DNA of 64,000 nucleotides from Bacteroidales bacterium (GTDB taxonomy: Bacteria; Bacteroidota; Bacteroidia; Bacteroidales; UBA932), in NCBI GenBank assembly GCA_017504965.1, contig JAFVQD010000005.1, positions 41,313 through 105,312 on the forward strand. The letters run 5' to 3'. Shown here one piece after another: positions 37,424 to 45,595 of the stretch. Within the stretch, counting starts at the first letter, position 1; each line of letters starts with the position of its first letter. The position numbers were made by a program, and so were the translations under genes. The notes beneath the pieces were generated by a model. The model did not search any database, was not told the origin of the DNA, and was given only the letters and a program-made list of their open reading frames with translations.

Positions 37424-38683
37424 ATGTACGGACTGGCCGACTGCAATAATTTCTTCGTCAGCTGCGAGAGGGTTTTCAGACCAGATCTCCAGGGGAAGCC
37501 CGTTATAGTTCTTTCGAACAATGACGGCTGCGCCGTGGCGCGCAGCAATGAGGCCAAGGCCCTCGGCATAAAGATGGGGGTTCCGCTCTTTCAGGTGCGG
37601 GACATAGTGGAGAGGCACGGAGTGACAGTCTTCTCCTCCAATTACTCCCTCTACGGAGATATGTCAAACAGGGTGCAGACGACCCTGCGTCAGATGGTCC
37701 CCGCAGTGGAGGTCTACTCCATCGATGAGGCCTTTCTCGATCTTCGGGGACTGGAGCACACCGATCTGGACTCTCTGGCCAAAAATATATCTGCTGTCTG
37801 CCGACGCAATACCGGAATCCCTGTCTCTGTGGGGATCGCCCCGACCAAGACTCTGGCCAAAATAGCCTCCAAGCTCTGCAAACAATACCCCAAACTCCGA
37901 GGAGGATGCTATATGCACCGTCCCGAGGATATAGAAAAAGTGCTGCGCAAATTCCCCATAGAAGATGTCTGGGGGATAGGTCGCCGCTTATCCAAAAGGC
38001 TCAAGGCCTATGGTGTTTGTTCCGCCTGGGATTTCACTCAGCTGGCTCCGCAATGGATCCGGCAGGAGATGGGGCTTCCCGGTCTCAATACCTGGAATGA
38101 ACTTCGTGGCAAACCCTGCATAGAGTTTGAGACTCAGGTGCAGGACAAGCAGCAGATATGTGTCTCGCGAAGTTTTTCGCAGGAGATTTATGAGTTTGAT
38201 CCCCTGGCTGAGCAGGTGTCACTCTTTACAGGGATGGCTTGTGAGAAGCTCCGCCGGCAGAAAAGTGCCTGTCACTATGCACTGGTCTTTGTCCTGACAA
38301 ATCGTTTCCGTGAGGGCTCACCGCAGCAGATGGAGGGGCGTACCATCGCTTTCCCCGTAGAGACAGACAGCACTCTGGAGATCAATGAGTCTGTCCTGAA
38401 AGGGCTCAGGATGCTTTTCCGCGAGGGGTACGGCTATAAAAAAGCGGGGATAATACTCTCTGGCATCATCCCCAAATTATCTGTTCAGCCCGATCTTTTC
38501 GATACAGTGGACCGTGAACGGCACACGCAGCTTATGTCGGCTGTCGATGCCATCAACACTAAGAACGGTCATCACGGAGTCTATTTTGCCTCCCAGTCAC
38601 TGGAAGGGATCCGTATGAACCGCCAGCACCTCTCCCAGCGTTTCACCACCGAATGGGATGAGATAATGGTAGTGAAGGTGTGA
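37424..38683 (+). CDS. umuC: UmuC, Y-family DNA polymerase V catalytic subunit
   Basis: 419 residues. Active-site Asp6 in MYGLADCNNFF and Asp101/Glu102 in YSIDEAFLDL; helix-hairpin-helix segment DVWGIGRRLSKRLKAYG (near 185-201); little-finger and C-terminal UmuC domain ending RFTTEWDEIMVVKV. Performs error-prone lesion bypass. The last codons plus stop form the left copy of a 50-bp direct repeat that recurs at 43735. Confidence 0.95.
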   Translation: MYGLADCNNFFVSCERVFRPDLQGKPVIVLSNNDGCAVARSNEAKALGIKMGVPLFQVRDIVERHGVTVFSSNYSLYGDMSNRVQTTLRQMVPAVEVYSIDEAFLDLRGLEHTDLDSLAKNISAVCRRNTGIPVSVGIAPTKTLAKIASKLCKQYPKLRGGCYMHRPEDIEKVLRKFPIEDVWGIGRRLSKRLKAYGVCSAWDFTQLAPQWIRQEMGLPGLNTWNELRGKPCIEFETQVQDKQQICVSRSFSQEIYEFDPLAEQVSLFTGMACEKLRRQKSACHYALVFVLTNRFREGSPQQMEGRTIAFPVETDSTLEINESVLKGLRMLFREGYGYKKAGIILSGIIPKLSVQPDLFDTVDRERHTQLMSAVDAINTKNGHHGVYFASQSLEGIRMNRQHLSQRFTTEWDEIMVVKV

Positions 38684-38688
38684 TGGCT
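38639..38688 (+). repeat. Left direct repeat (end of umuC) of a putative island
   Basis: 50 bp covering the last 14 codons plus stop of umuC and a few bases after. It matches 43735-43784 at 48 of 50 positions. The two differences (third bases of an Arg and a Thr codon) are synonymous. Confidence 0.8.
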
Positions 38689-38700
38689 CGCTCCCACCGA

Positions 38701-39918
38701 TTATAGAATCATCATCTTGTTCACTTGCGAAATCAGTTCGACGGTATTGGATACGTCGAATTTTACGAGCAATTTCTTTCGATACCATTTGACAGTTTCC
38801 GGACTGAGTCCCACGATATTGGCAATTTGTGTCGTAGTGTATCCTTTCGCGAGAAGGTCAAGGATTTCCTTTTCGCGTTCTGAAAGCTGCGGGACCTCTT
38901 CATCGCAAGCGGGGCGGCGCACTTCCCGGATAGTATCTTCCAAGACGGCAGAAATTTCGGCCTGCTCTTTTCTTGTAGATTGCAGTTTCTTTACGATCAG
39001 CAGGACCGCCAGCAGAAGCAGCAGGAGCAGGATGGCCCCGCCGCCCAAAAGCATCATCTGCCGCCGCTGGGCAAGCAGTGCCGCCGACATGTATTCGTAG
39101 TTCTCCTTGGTAAAGCTCAGCTCCTCCTTGTCATGAGCCGAAAAATATGCATCGGCCTGATGCAGGTAGCGGAGGGCTTTCCAGGTGCGTCCCTGCTCCA
39201 TATACGCCTGCCCGAGGCCCTTCTGAGCCATTGCTACCATCAGGGAATCGCCCGTTGCATACCCCAGGGATTTCTCATAAGCCTGCGTGGCCTTCCGCAG
39301 ATCCCCCTGTTTCACCCAGGTCTCACCGATGTTATAGTAGAGGATGGCGTTGCTCTGATTCCACCCGTATTTGTCGAAAATGGCACCGGCCTTCTCGTAC
39401 CAGTCCATGGCCTGCGGGATGGAATCCATCATGTTGTAAAGATTGCCGATTGCTCCGTAAAGGGCCGAACGGGTATCGTCCACCTCCTTCTCCGAATAAC
39501 CCTCCGGTTTGGTGGGGGAGGTGGCACCGCCTGCCATCCTTTCCACGGCGGAAAGTGCCTTCCCGTAATAGAAGAGCGAACTGTCGTACTGCTCCGCGGC
39601 CCAGAAGCACTGACCGAGATAGCGGCAGGCATCTGCATTCGCCTCCTCCCAGCCCCTGGGTTCAGAGATGGAAAGCGCCTTGCGTGCATAGAACACGCAT
39701 TTCTCGCTGTTCAAGGCACTGTAGCCCAACATAAGGTCCCGAAAGGCACGGTTAAGGGTTACCAGTTTCGTGTCAGATGCCTTGTCAATCGCATCCGGAG
39801 TCCAGTGTGCAACGACACGCTCGAGAGAGTCCAGGTTATGGCCGCGGTGGTCGTTGTATGCAAAAACGTAGATGCTTGACAGGATTGTCAGTAATAATAT
39901 GATACCGATTTTTCTCAT
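38701..39918 (-). CDS. Membrane TPR protein with LuxR-type DNA-binding domain
   Basis: 405 residues. An N-terminal signal or anchor (IILLLTILSSIYVFA) precedes TPR-like helices (about 60-290, such as YYNIGETWVKQGDLRKATQAYEKS, shown by its core IGETWVKQGDL). One transmembrane helix follows (LLGGGAILLLLLLLAVLLIV, about 294-315), then a coiled linker and a C-terminal GerE/LuxR helix-turn-helix (LSEREKEILDLLAKGYTT ... LSPETVKWYRKKLL). This layout puts the sensor in the periplasm and the DNA-binding part in the cytoplasm. The stop is 12 bp from the umuC repeat. Higher GC than the genes outside the island. Confidence 0.85.
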   Translation of the reverse strand: MRKIGIILLLTILSSIYVFAYNDHRGHNLDSLERVVAHWTPDAIDKASDTKLVTLNRAFRDLMLGYSALNSEKCVFYARKALSISEPRGWEEANADACRYLGQCFWAAEQYDSSLFYYGKALSAVERMAGGATSPTKPEGYSEKEVDDTRSALYGAIGNLYNMMDSIPQAMDWYEKAGAIFDKYGWNQSNAILYYNIGETWVKQGDLRKATQAYEKSLGYATGDSLMVAMAQKGLGQAYMEQGRTWKALRYLHQADAYFSAHDKEELSFTKENYEYMSAALLAQRRQMMLLGGGAILLLLLLLAVLLIVKKLQSTRKEQAEISAVLEDTIREVRRPACDEEVPQLSEREKEILDLLAKGYTTTQIANIVGLSPETVKWYRKKLLVKFDVSNTVELISQVNKMMIL

Positions 39919-39923
39919 AACTG

Positions 39924-39931
39924 CAAAGGTA
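39924..39931 (-). promoter_or_regulatory. -7 box of the TPR-LuxR gene
   Basis: TACCTTTG on the minus strand, only 5 nt before the ATG, predicting a leader of 0-3 nt. The rest of the 120-bp divergent region holds a hairpin (CCACCC/GGGTGG, about 39976-39991) that could be a regulator site or attenuator. Confidence 0.5.
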
Positions 39932-40038
39932 CTAAATAAAAACCTACTATTTTCAACCCCTTAGGGTGGAGTGAGCCACCCGAAAGGGTGGTGTTTAAGA
40001 CGTTGAAATAGACGAAATTTGCAAAAAGAAAACCACAA

Positions 40039-40254
40039 ATGGGCGAAACCACTGAAAATAACATCAAACTGACCCGGCGGGAAATGTCCATCCTGCAGGA
40101 AGTTGCCATCGGCCGGACAACTCCGCAGATTGCTGTGGACCTTGGGCTGAGTCCGGAAACGGTGAAGTGGTACCGGAAACAGCTGCTGGTGAAGTTTTCG
40201 GCGACTACCTCCGCCGAGGTGGTGCGCAAAGCGATTATGAACCATATACTATAA
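40039..40254 (+). CDS. Small LuxR-type DNA-binding protein
   Basis: 71 residues, almost only a GerE helix-turn-helix: LTRREMSILQEVAIGRTTPQ, then LSPETVKWYRKQLLVKFSAT. The recognition helix (SPETVKWYRK) matches that of the divergent membrane regulator, so both may read the same site. It lacks any sensor domain. The OmpA-like gene starts 4 nt after its stop. Confidence 0.8.
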   Translation: MGETTENNIKLTRREMSILQEVAIGRTTPQIAVDLGLSPETVKWYRKQLLVKFSATTSAEVVRKAIMNHIL

Positions 40255-40258
40255 AGTT

Positions 40259-41551
40259 ATGAGAAGAATTTTAGTTTTTATCATTTCTGCGCTGCTAGCG
40301 TCCTGCTTTGACGCAAACGGACAGAACATGCTGGAACGGCTGGGCCAGCGTGCCAAGAATGCCGTAGAGAACAAATTGGGAGAGAAAGTGGAACAGGGTG
40401 TGAACGATGCCCTAGACGGAAAAATCGGCACGAAGGAAAAGAAGGAGAAGGCCGATAAACAGACGGCCGATTCCGTCAGCCAGGACTCTGTCGCTATGCC
40501 TGACGCAAAAGTTCCTGCCCAGCCTAAGAAGCAGGTGGAGACCTCCTATGCCAAGACCGACTTTGTGCCCGGCGACGAGATCTTCTTCGACGACCCGGTC
40601 GAGGGCGAGAAGGTCGGGGAATTCCCTTCCCATTGGGACTTTGTCAGCGGAGAGGAATGTGAGATCATCACGCTGAACGGAGAGCAGGTCATCAAACTCT
40701 CTGGCTGGTACAGCATCATCAGCCCGCTGATGGAAGAGGCCGACTACCTTCCGGAAGATTTCACCATCGAGTTCGATGTATGGTCCAACGACAAGTACGG
40801 TAGTTCGAACAATGACCACATCGACCTGCTCCTGGGATCGGCAGAAACGGAAGAGCTCGTAGTCGTCACCTTGAACCCGGCCTTTAACGAAAATCCGGCG
40901 GAGGGGGCACAGAGCGATATTTCCTATTCCTTCCGCTCTCCCGCTGGAGACCTTCGCCAAGGGTTGGCCAAGGGTGAATCCCTGACCACGCTCATCCAGC
41001 CCGACAGCTGGCTGCACGTCGCCGTCTCTTTCAACAAGCGCGCATTCAAGTATTACGTGAACGGCGTGCGGATGATCAACCTCCCGAATGTCATGCGTCC
41101 CACCCGGATGGCCCTGCGCTCCGTGTCGAACTGCGAAGAAAAGGACCGCTTCTACCTGAAGAACATCCGCATGGCCCAGGGCGCCGTTCCGCTCTACGAC
41201 CGTCTCGCCAGCGATGGCAAGATTGTCACCTATGCCATCACCTTCGAGACCGGCAAGGCCGATCTCAAGCCTGAATCCATGGTGGAGATAAACCGTGTGG
41301 CCAAATTGATGAAGGATAACCCTGGCCTGGAGTTCGAGGTACAGGGCCATTGTGACGCCACCGGAAGCGACAAAGTCAATGATCCGCTGAGTCAGAAGCG
41401 GGCGGAAGCCATCGTGGCCGCCCTGGTAGAAGAGGGGATTGCCGAAGCCCGCCTCACCGCCGTCGGCAAGGGCTCCCACCAGCCCATCGCCTCTAACAGC
41501 ACGGACGAAGGCCGCGCCAAGAACCGCAGAGTAGAATTCATCAAGAAGTGA
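40259..41551 (+). CDS. OmpA-like peptidoglycan-binding lipoprotein
   Basis: 430 residues. Lipoprotein signal (MRRILVFIISALLASC). A charged helical region (about 30-85) comes next. A middle beta-sandwich resembles laminin-G/concanavalin-type domains (about 100-305; FTIEFDVWSNDKYGSSNNDH, LHVAVSFNKRAFKYYVNGVR). The C-terminal OmpA domain (about 320-430) has ITFETGKADLKPESM, VQGHCDATGSDKVND and NRRVEF. Anchored to the outer membrane and peptidoglycan. A long open frame on the opposite strand here is a shadow of the high GC. Confidence 0.88.
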   Translation: MRRILVFIISALLASCFDANGQNMLERLGQRAKNAVENKLGEKVEQGVNDALDGKIGTKEKKEKADKQTADSVSQDSVAMPDAKVPAQPKKQVETSYAKTDFVPGDEIFFDDPVEGEKVGEFPSHWDFVSGEECEIITLNGEQVIKLSGWYSIISPLMEEADYLPEDFTIEFDVWSNDKYGSSNNDHIDLLLGSAETEELVVVTLNPAFNENPAEGAQSDISYSFRSPAGDLRQGLAKGESLTTLIQPDSWLHVAVSFNKRAFKYYVNGVRMINLPNVMRPTRMALRSVSNCEEKDRFYLKNIRMAQGAVPLYDRLASDGKIVTYAITFETGKADLKPESMVEINRVAKLMKDNPGLEFEVQGHCDATGSDKVNDPLSQKRAEAIVAALVEEGIAEARLTAVGKGSHQPIASNSTDEGRAKNRRVEFIKK

Positions 41552-41588
41552 GTGCAGAGTGAGAAACAGTTTGTAAAAAAGTAACATT

Positions 41589-42719
41589 ATGAATATGAAA
41601 AAGATAATCATTACCCTTTTCGCCCTGGCGATGATGCTTCCCGCCAGGGCCCAGATGACCCCTGAAGCCGTGATGGACATGACGCCTGATTTGCCCTCCA
41701 CCGCAGCCCTTCTCAATTACTGGAAAAATAGTAACGACCCGTTTGATAATGAATATCCCAATTCAGACCTCTTGAACGAGTTCATGGAAGCCTGGAATGC
41801 TGCCAATGACCAGATTCAAGACATGCAGGAAAAGACCCTCGCACCAGGCATGAAGAAAAATGCGATGGCCGGATTAGTTGCCGGAACAAACAAAACGGCA
41901 GGCGAGGTTGCCAATATGAGCGAGGCGGAGGCAAAAGCCCTGGCCATGTCCACCATGAAAGGACGCATTTCCAGCATGTCCAGCATGGGACTCAGTCAGG
42001 CCGATTTTGCAAAACTTCAGCGAAGCGACCTATCGGATGAAGAGGCCAAGGCGATGGCCAGCAAGGTAATGGCCAAACAAACGGGTGGTCTCACCGCAAA
42101 GGACATCGAGGCCATGTCCAATATGACCGACGAGCAGCGTGCCGCCTTCATGCAGGAATCCGGCCTGGGCGCATCCATGACCGCCAAGATGAATGCCGAC
42201 AAAGGCAAACGCGCATCCTCCCAGAAGCAGTATCAGCTGGTTACGGAACTGACTGCCCTGGGCCAGAAGGAACACAGCCTCCAGCAAAAGGCTATCGGGA
42301 TGATTGAATCGGCCCGGAAGGAAGGCGTGGCTTTGTTTGACAGGAAGTACCGGAAGGCAGATGAGCAGTACCGCGAAGAAATACACCGGGCTGTGGTGGA
42401 ACAGGAAGATGCTATCGGCGAAGCGGCGTATAAAGCCGCCCTAGCGCGCCTGAATGCAGCCCAATCTGCATGGTTCAATAACATGAGCCAATTCTACGCA
42501 GAGTACATTCCCCTGTACCGCGATGCCGTGGCCGGTGCCATGGACTGCTGCCGCGCCCAGCTACTCCCCGTCAAAAGGCAGCATAAGGAGGTGATGGAAC
42601 AGCTCTACGCACTCACCCGGAGTGCCGAATACGCCCTCTCCGAATCCATCCCCTTTGAAGCTTCATATATGTACTTTGAGCTCTCCGAAAAAATTACGGA
42701 ATTCGAACTAACTTTATAA
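41589..42719 (+). CDS. Secreted helical protein of unknown function
   Basis: 376 residues with a signal peptide (MKKIIITLFALAMMLPARAQ). Mature part is Met/Ala/Lys/Glu-rich and probably almost wholly helical, with repeated short phrases (SEAEAKALAMSTMKG, SDEEAKAMASKVMAK) that look like degenerate repeats. I do not recognise a family. Third gene of the island operon; likely periplasmic. Confidence 0.65.
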   Translation: MNMKKIIITLFALAMMLPARAQMTPEAVMDMTPDLPSTAALLNYWKNSNDPFDNEYPNSDLLNEFMEAWNAANDQIQDMQEKTLAPGMKKNAMAGLVAGTNKTAGEVANMSEAEAKALAMSTMKGRISSMSSMGLSQADFAKLQRSDLSDEEAKAMASKVMAKQTGGLTAKDIEAMSNMTDEQRAAFMQESGLGASMTAKMNADKGKRASSQKQYQLVTELTALGQKEHSLQQKAIGMIESARKEGVALFDRKYRKADEQYREEIHRAVVEQEDAIGEAAYKAALARLNAAQSAWFNNMSQFYAEYIPLYRDAVAGAMDCCRAQLLPVKRQHKEVMEQLYALTRSAEYALSESIPFEASYMYFELSEKITEFELTL

Positions 42720-42730
42720 AGAATAGCAGC

Positions 42731-43303
42731 ATGAAAAAAGTATTCGCACTCATCGCCGTGGCAGCTATGATCCTGTCTTGCGGCGCCAATGGCCAGAATG
42801 GCACTAATAAAAAGGACGTTAACGGCAGCGGCGCAAAAATCTCCATCGGCGACAAATTTGCTTTTGCCGGACTGGAAAGCGACCAGCTGGTTCCGGATTT
42901 CGCAGTTGAACTGAGCGAACTTGAGACGGATCCCCGTTCAGAGAGCAAGCCCATGGCAGATGAGGTCTTCTTCTATACCGGCCAGAAAATCACGGCTATC
43001 CCTGCCGCTAAAGTTCAGGCTTATCTGCAGCAAGTTTATTATGCAGTAAAAAAGGCAGCCGATGGTGGAGTAGTTTATTACCAGAAAGGCATGTTTGATA
43101 ACCAGAGGGGCGAAGAAGTGAAGCAGGCTCCAACTACAGATAAGCCTTCAGCTTCCGTGATGTATCTATATCAGCACGACGGAAAGTGGTTCTATATCAG
43201 CGCCGGGCACAAAGCCTATTTCCGTAAGTTTAAAAAGGACTACGGAGAAAAATTCATCGGCACGGGAGTCTTGGTAAAAGAAATAATCGGGGAGGTTGAA
43301 TAG
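42731..43303 (+). CDS. Small lipoprotein of unknown function
   Basis: 190 residues with a lipoprotein signal (MKKVFALIAVAAMILSC) followed by GANGQNGTNKKDVNG, a flexible linker. The C-terminal half has VMYLYQHDGKWFYISAGHKA, a beta-rich stretch. Family not recognised. It starts 11 nt after the previous gene and ends the island operon. Confidence 0.65.
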   Translation: MKKVFALIAVAAMILSCGANGQNGTNKKDVNGSGAKISIGDKFAFAGLESDQLVPDFAVELSELETDPRSESKPMADEVFFYTGQKITAIPAAKVQAYLQQVYYAVKKAADGGVVYYQKGMFDNQRGEEVKQAPTTDKPSASVMYLYQHDGKWFYISAGHKAYFRKFKKDYGEKFIGTGVLVKEIIGEVE

Positions 43304-43734
43304 GCGACTATCCCTTGAATGTGGCTATTGATTATAGCTTCACGTCCTTCCGTTTGTCCATCATGAAGTTCTCGGAGAGGACGGCCGGCATGATGGTATT
43401 ACGAATCCTTGCGGATTCTGCGCTCTGGGAAGTTGGCCTCGGTCGCTTCGCTCCCTGCGGCGGCCGACTACCGGCTGGCGTCGGTCATAGTGCTGACGTT
43501 GTGATTCTTCGTATTTATCGTGATAATAGTGCAGATAGTGTGGGATGTCATCAATCGGAAAGGCGGTGGCTGCTCGATGGTCTTACTCCTATTGGAGTCG
43601 CCACCGAAGAGTCCACATCTGCTACCGCAGCTGAACAAACGCCCGGAAAGACAGTGGGCAGAGCTGTACCGGAAGATTGTCATTCCGCCTCCGCAGGCTA
43701 CAGCGGAACGCCAACCATCCGGCCATCTATGACT
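43304..43734. other. Gene-poor right end of the island
   Basis: About 430 bp between the last island gene and the right repeat. The best frame (about 43505-43732) would give a short hydrophobic helix (FFVFIVIIVQIVWDVI) followed by a Pro/Arg-rich tail. It lacks a convincing start and I do not annotate it. No integrase or remnant of umuC other than the terminal repeat is visible. Confidence 0.4.
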
Positions 43735-43784
43735 CGCTTCACTACCGAATGGGATGAGATAATGGTAGTGAAGGTGTGATGGCT
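43735..43784 (+). repeat. Right direct repeat (copy of umuC 3' end)
   Basis: 48 of 50 bases match 38639-38688, including the codons for RFTTEWDEIMVVKV and the stop. It closes a 5.1-kb segment of different base composition. Confidence 0.8.
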
Positions 43785-43835
43785 ATTCTGATATGTCGTC
43801 ATCCCCGACCCTATTCGGGTTTCTAATCTGTTATC

Positions 43836-43953
43836 TATCCAGGTCCCCTTTTTTGTTCGGGACCTGGATAAATGTTAGAAATTAAATATCAGATAATCAG
43901 GTCTTTATAAAAAATATGTAATCCAGGTCCAGCTGCTTTAAAGGGACCTGGAT
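43836..43953. repeat. Pair of hairpins sharing the arm ATCCAGGTCC
   Basis: First hairpin: 12-bp arms 43836-43847 and 43859-43870 around a T-rich loop. Second: 10-bp arms 43921-43930 and 43944-43953. All four arms contain ATCCAGGTCC or its complement. The AT-rich 50 bp between them holds no gene. Confidence 0.6.
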
Positions 43954-43996
43954 CGAAAGATTGACTCAGTGCTATCCCGCCACGCCATACCCAGCT

Positions 43997-44221
43997 CGGG
44001 TGTCTTTTTCTCTATTGTCTGCTAGTCAGTGCGATGCTTCTGACATCATGCTCCGCATGCCCCTTCCACGACTGACATCTGTTTGTCAGATTCCGGCTCG
44101 GAGATTAGGTTCTTCAGGCGTTCGCTATGCTCACTCCCACCACGCCTTACGGCGCGGTCCCCCCGCTATCAAGCGCGGGTGCTTAGGCCTTCAGAACCTA
44201 ACTCTCCGCAGCCTTATCATC
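43997..44221. repeat. Structured intergenic repeat block, copy B
   Basis: Module E1 (43997-44079) is in the same orientation as at 26150-26230 and module E2 (44086-44221) is inverted relative to 26509-26683. E2 again forms a long hairpin closed by AGGTTCTTCAGGC (44107-44119) and its partner GCCTTCAGAACCT (44187-44199). The outer part reads GATGATAAGGCT in the shared strand in both copies. Central loop sequences differ between copies. The 110 bp from 44222 to 44331 show nothing else I can name. Confidence 0.65.
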
Positions 44222-44331
44222 TTCCTCACTCCCGGCATATTATAGTGTTATACTTTTCGGTCACAGCAAAGGGACTAAGCACATTTTTGCCCTTGTGAGG
44301 CCGATTTTGTATCTAATCCCTTCGTGATGTT

Positions 44332-45147
44332 TTTGTGATTTGCTTTCAGATTAGTATCTTTGACATACAGGAAACAGTGGACCGCGAGAACGCAGAACTT
44401 ATTGCGGAGTTGTGATTTGCTTTCAGGTTAGTATCTTTGACATACAGGAAACAGTCAAGTTCTCCGAATCGCTCTCCATTCTGATGTTGTGATTTGCTTT
44501 CAGGTTAGTATCTTTGACATACAGGAAACAGTGATGGAGCAGATGGGTTACACCCTCCGAGCGTTGTGATTTGCTTTCAGATTAGTATCTTTGACATATA
44601 GGAAACAGTTTTTACATTCTTTGGAGATGTTTTGTTAAGTTGTGATTTGCTTTCAGATTAGTATCTTTGACATATAGGAAACAGTAGAAACCTTGCCGAG
44701 CTGATTGGGCGTATGGTTGTGATTTGCTTTCAGATTAGTATCTTTGACATATAGGAAACAGTACAAATAGCAGCCATAAGATGAAGTTACTGGTTGTGAT
44801 TTGCTTTCAGATTAGTATCTTTGACATATAGGAAACAGTGGTACTCCTGCCTCAATTAACATTCCGGCAGTTGTGATTTGCTTTCAGATTAGTATCTTTG
44901 ACATATAGGAAACAGTCTTGATAGATTTTCGCAGAAATATGGTAACGTTGTGATTTGCTTTCAGATTAGTATCTTTGACATATAGGAAACAGTATAATAG
45001 TATCTATCTGATGAGCGAACCTGGTTGTGATTTGCTTTCAGATTAGTATCTTTGACATATAGGAAACAGTGCAGGCTCATGGCCGTACATCACGTGCAGA
45101 GTTGTGATTTGCTTTCAGATTAGTATCTTTGACATATAGGAAACAGT
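44332..45147 (+). CRISPR. Type II-C CRISPR array, 11 repeats and 10 spacers
   Basis: Repeats of 47 bp start at 44332, 44409, 44486, 44563, 44639, 44716, 44793, 44870, 44947, 45024 and 45101. Spacers are 30 bp except the fourth (29 bp). The repeat begins GTTGTGATTTGCTTTCAG and ends CATATAGGAAACAGT. Repeat 1 starts with T instead of G; repeats 1-3 have CATACAGG where repeats 4-11 have CATATAGG; repeats 2-3 also have CAGGTTAG for CAGATTAG. Repeats 4-11 look identical. The anti-repeat beside cas9 fixes the plus strand as the crRNA strand. Each repeat contains TTG (positions 2-4), 19 nt, TATCTTTG (24-31), a full Bacteroidota promoter. Confidence 0.97.
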
Positions 45148-45220
45148 ACGTTTTGTGTAGCATATTGTATTTCAGTGTGATATAGCGAAATTTAGAAAAT
45201 AAAAAATGTTTCCTATGAAG
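45148..45220 (+). other. AT-rich sequence next to the youngest-looking repeats, possible leader
   Basis: A 73-bp AT-rich stretch between repeat 11 and a terminator. Because the divergent repeats are at the other end, new spacers may enter on this side, which would make this the leader in the acquisition sense. Confidence 0.4.
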
Positions 45221-45252
45221 AGGACTCTGCAAGGTTGTAGAGTCCTTTTTTA
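45221..45252 (+). terminator. Terminator of the CRISPR array transcript
   Basis: Perfect 8-bp stem AGGACTCT (45221-45228) with AGAGTCCT (45239-45246), then a T-run on the plus strand. It lies just before the convergent cas2 stop and has no T-run on the minus strand. Confidence 0.8.
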
Positions 45253-45259
45253 TTTGTAA

Positions 45260-45595
45260 CTAAAACAATTCAAGTTGAACACCTGGAGCTTCTGATGCCT
45301 TTTGTTTCTTTCCATAAAAATGTTGAATATTCCCAAATTGTTTGTCAGTGATACACATTATACCCACCTGCCCATAGTCTGGTAAAAAAGATTTTACCCG
45401 TTTGATATGTACAGCTGCATTTTCTTGACTTGCACAATGTCGTATGTATATTGAAAACTGAAGCATAGTAAAACCATCCTTAATCAAGTTCTTCCTGAAT
45501 AAGGCAGAGGCTCTTTTATCTTTTTTTGTTTCCGTTGGAAGATCGAAAAAGACCATGACCCACATGACACGATAAGCACTTATCCTACTATCCAT
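45260..45595 (-). CDS. cas2: CRISPR-associated Cas2
   Basis: 111 residues: YRVMWVMVFFDLPTETKKDK with the conserved Asp after beta-1, and QFSIYIRHC. Type II Cas2 length and sequence style. Forms the adaptation complex with Cas1. Its start overlaps the cas1 stop by 8 nt. Confidence 0.95.
   Translation of the reverse strand: MDSRISAYRVMWVMVFFDLPTETKKDKRASALFRKNLIKDGFTMLQFSIYIRHCASQENAAVHIKRVKSFLPDYGQVGIMCITDKQFGNIQHFYGKKQKASEAPGVQLELF

Noticed and set aside
40412..41716. 434-codon open frame on the minus strand opposite the OmpA-like gene
   Set aside because: The plus-strand frame has a lipobox, an OmpA domain and operon context; the antisense frame is a by-product of high GC.
43315..43779. 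154-codon open frame ending in RFTTEWDEIMVVKV
   Set aside because: Only the last 14 residues match UmuC, from the right direct repeat. The upstream part has no protein-like features, so I treat it as the island's right edge, not a gene.
43836..43953. Hairpins considered as integron attC sites
   Set aside because: No integrase and no gene cassette between them, and the arms do not show the attC core-site pattern.
44332..45147. Spacers compared by eye with the rest of the window for self-targets
   Set aside because: No spacer match was seen outside the array. Source phages or plasmids need a database search that I cannot run.
45148..45220. Second tracrRNA candidate downstream of the array
   Set aside because: No stretch pairs with the repeat; the only anti-repeat I can find is at 51908-51928.
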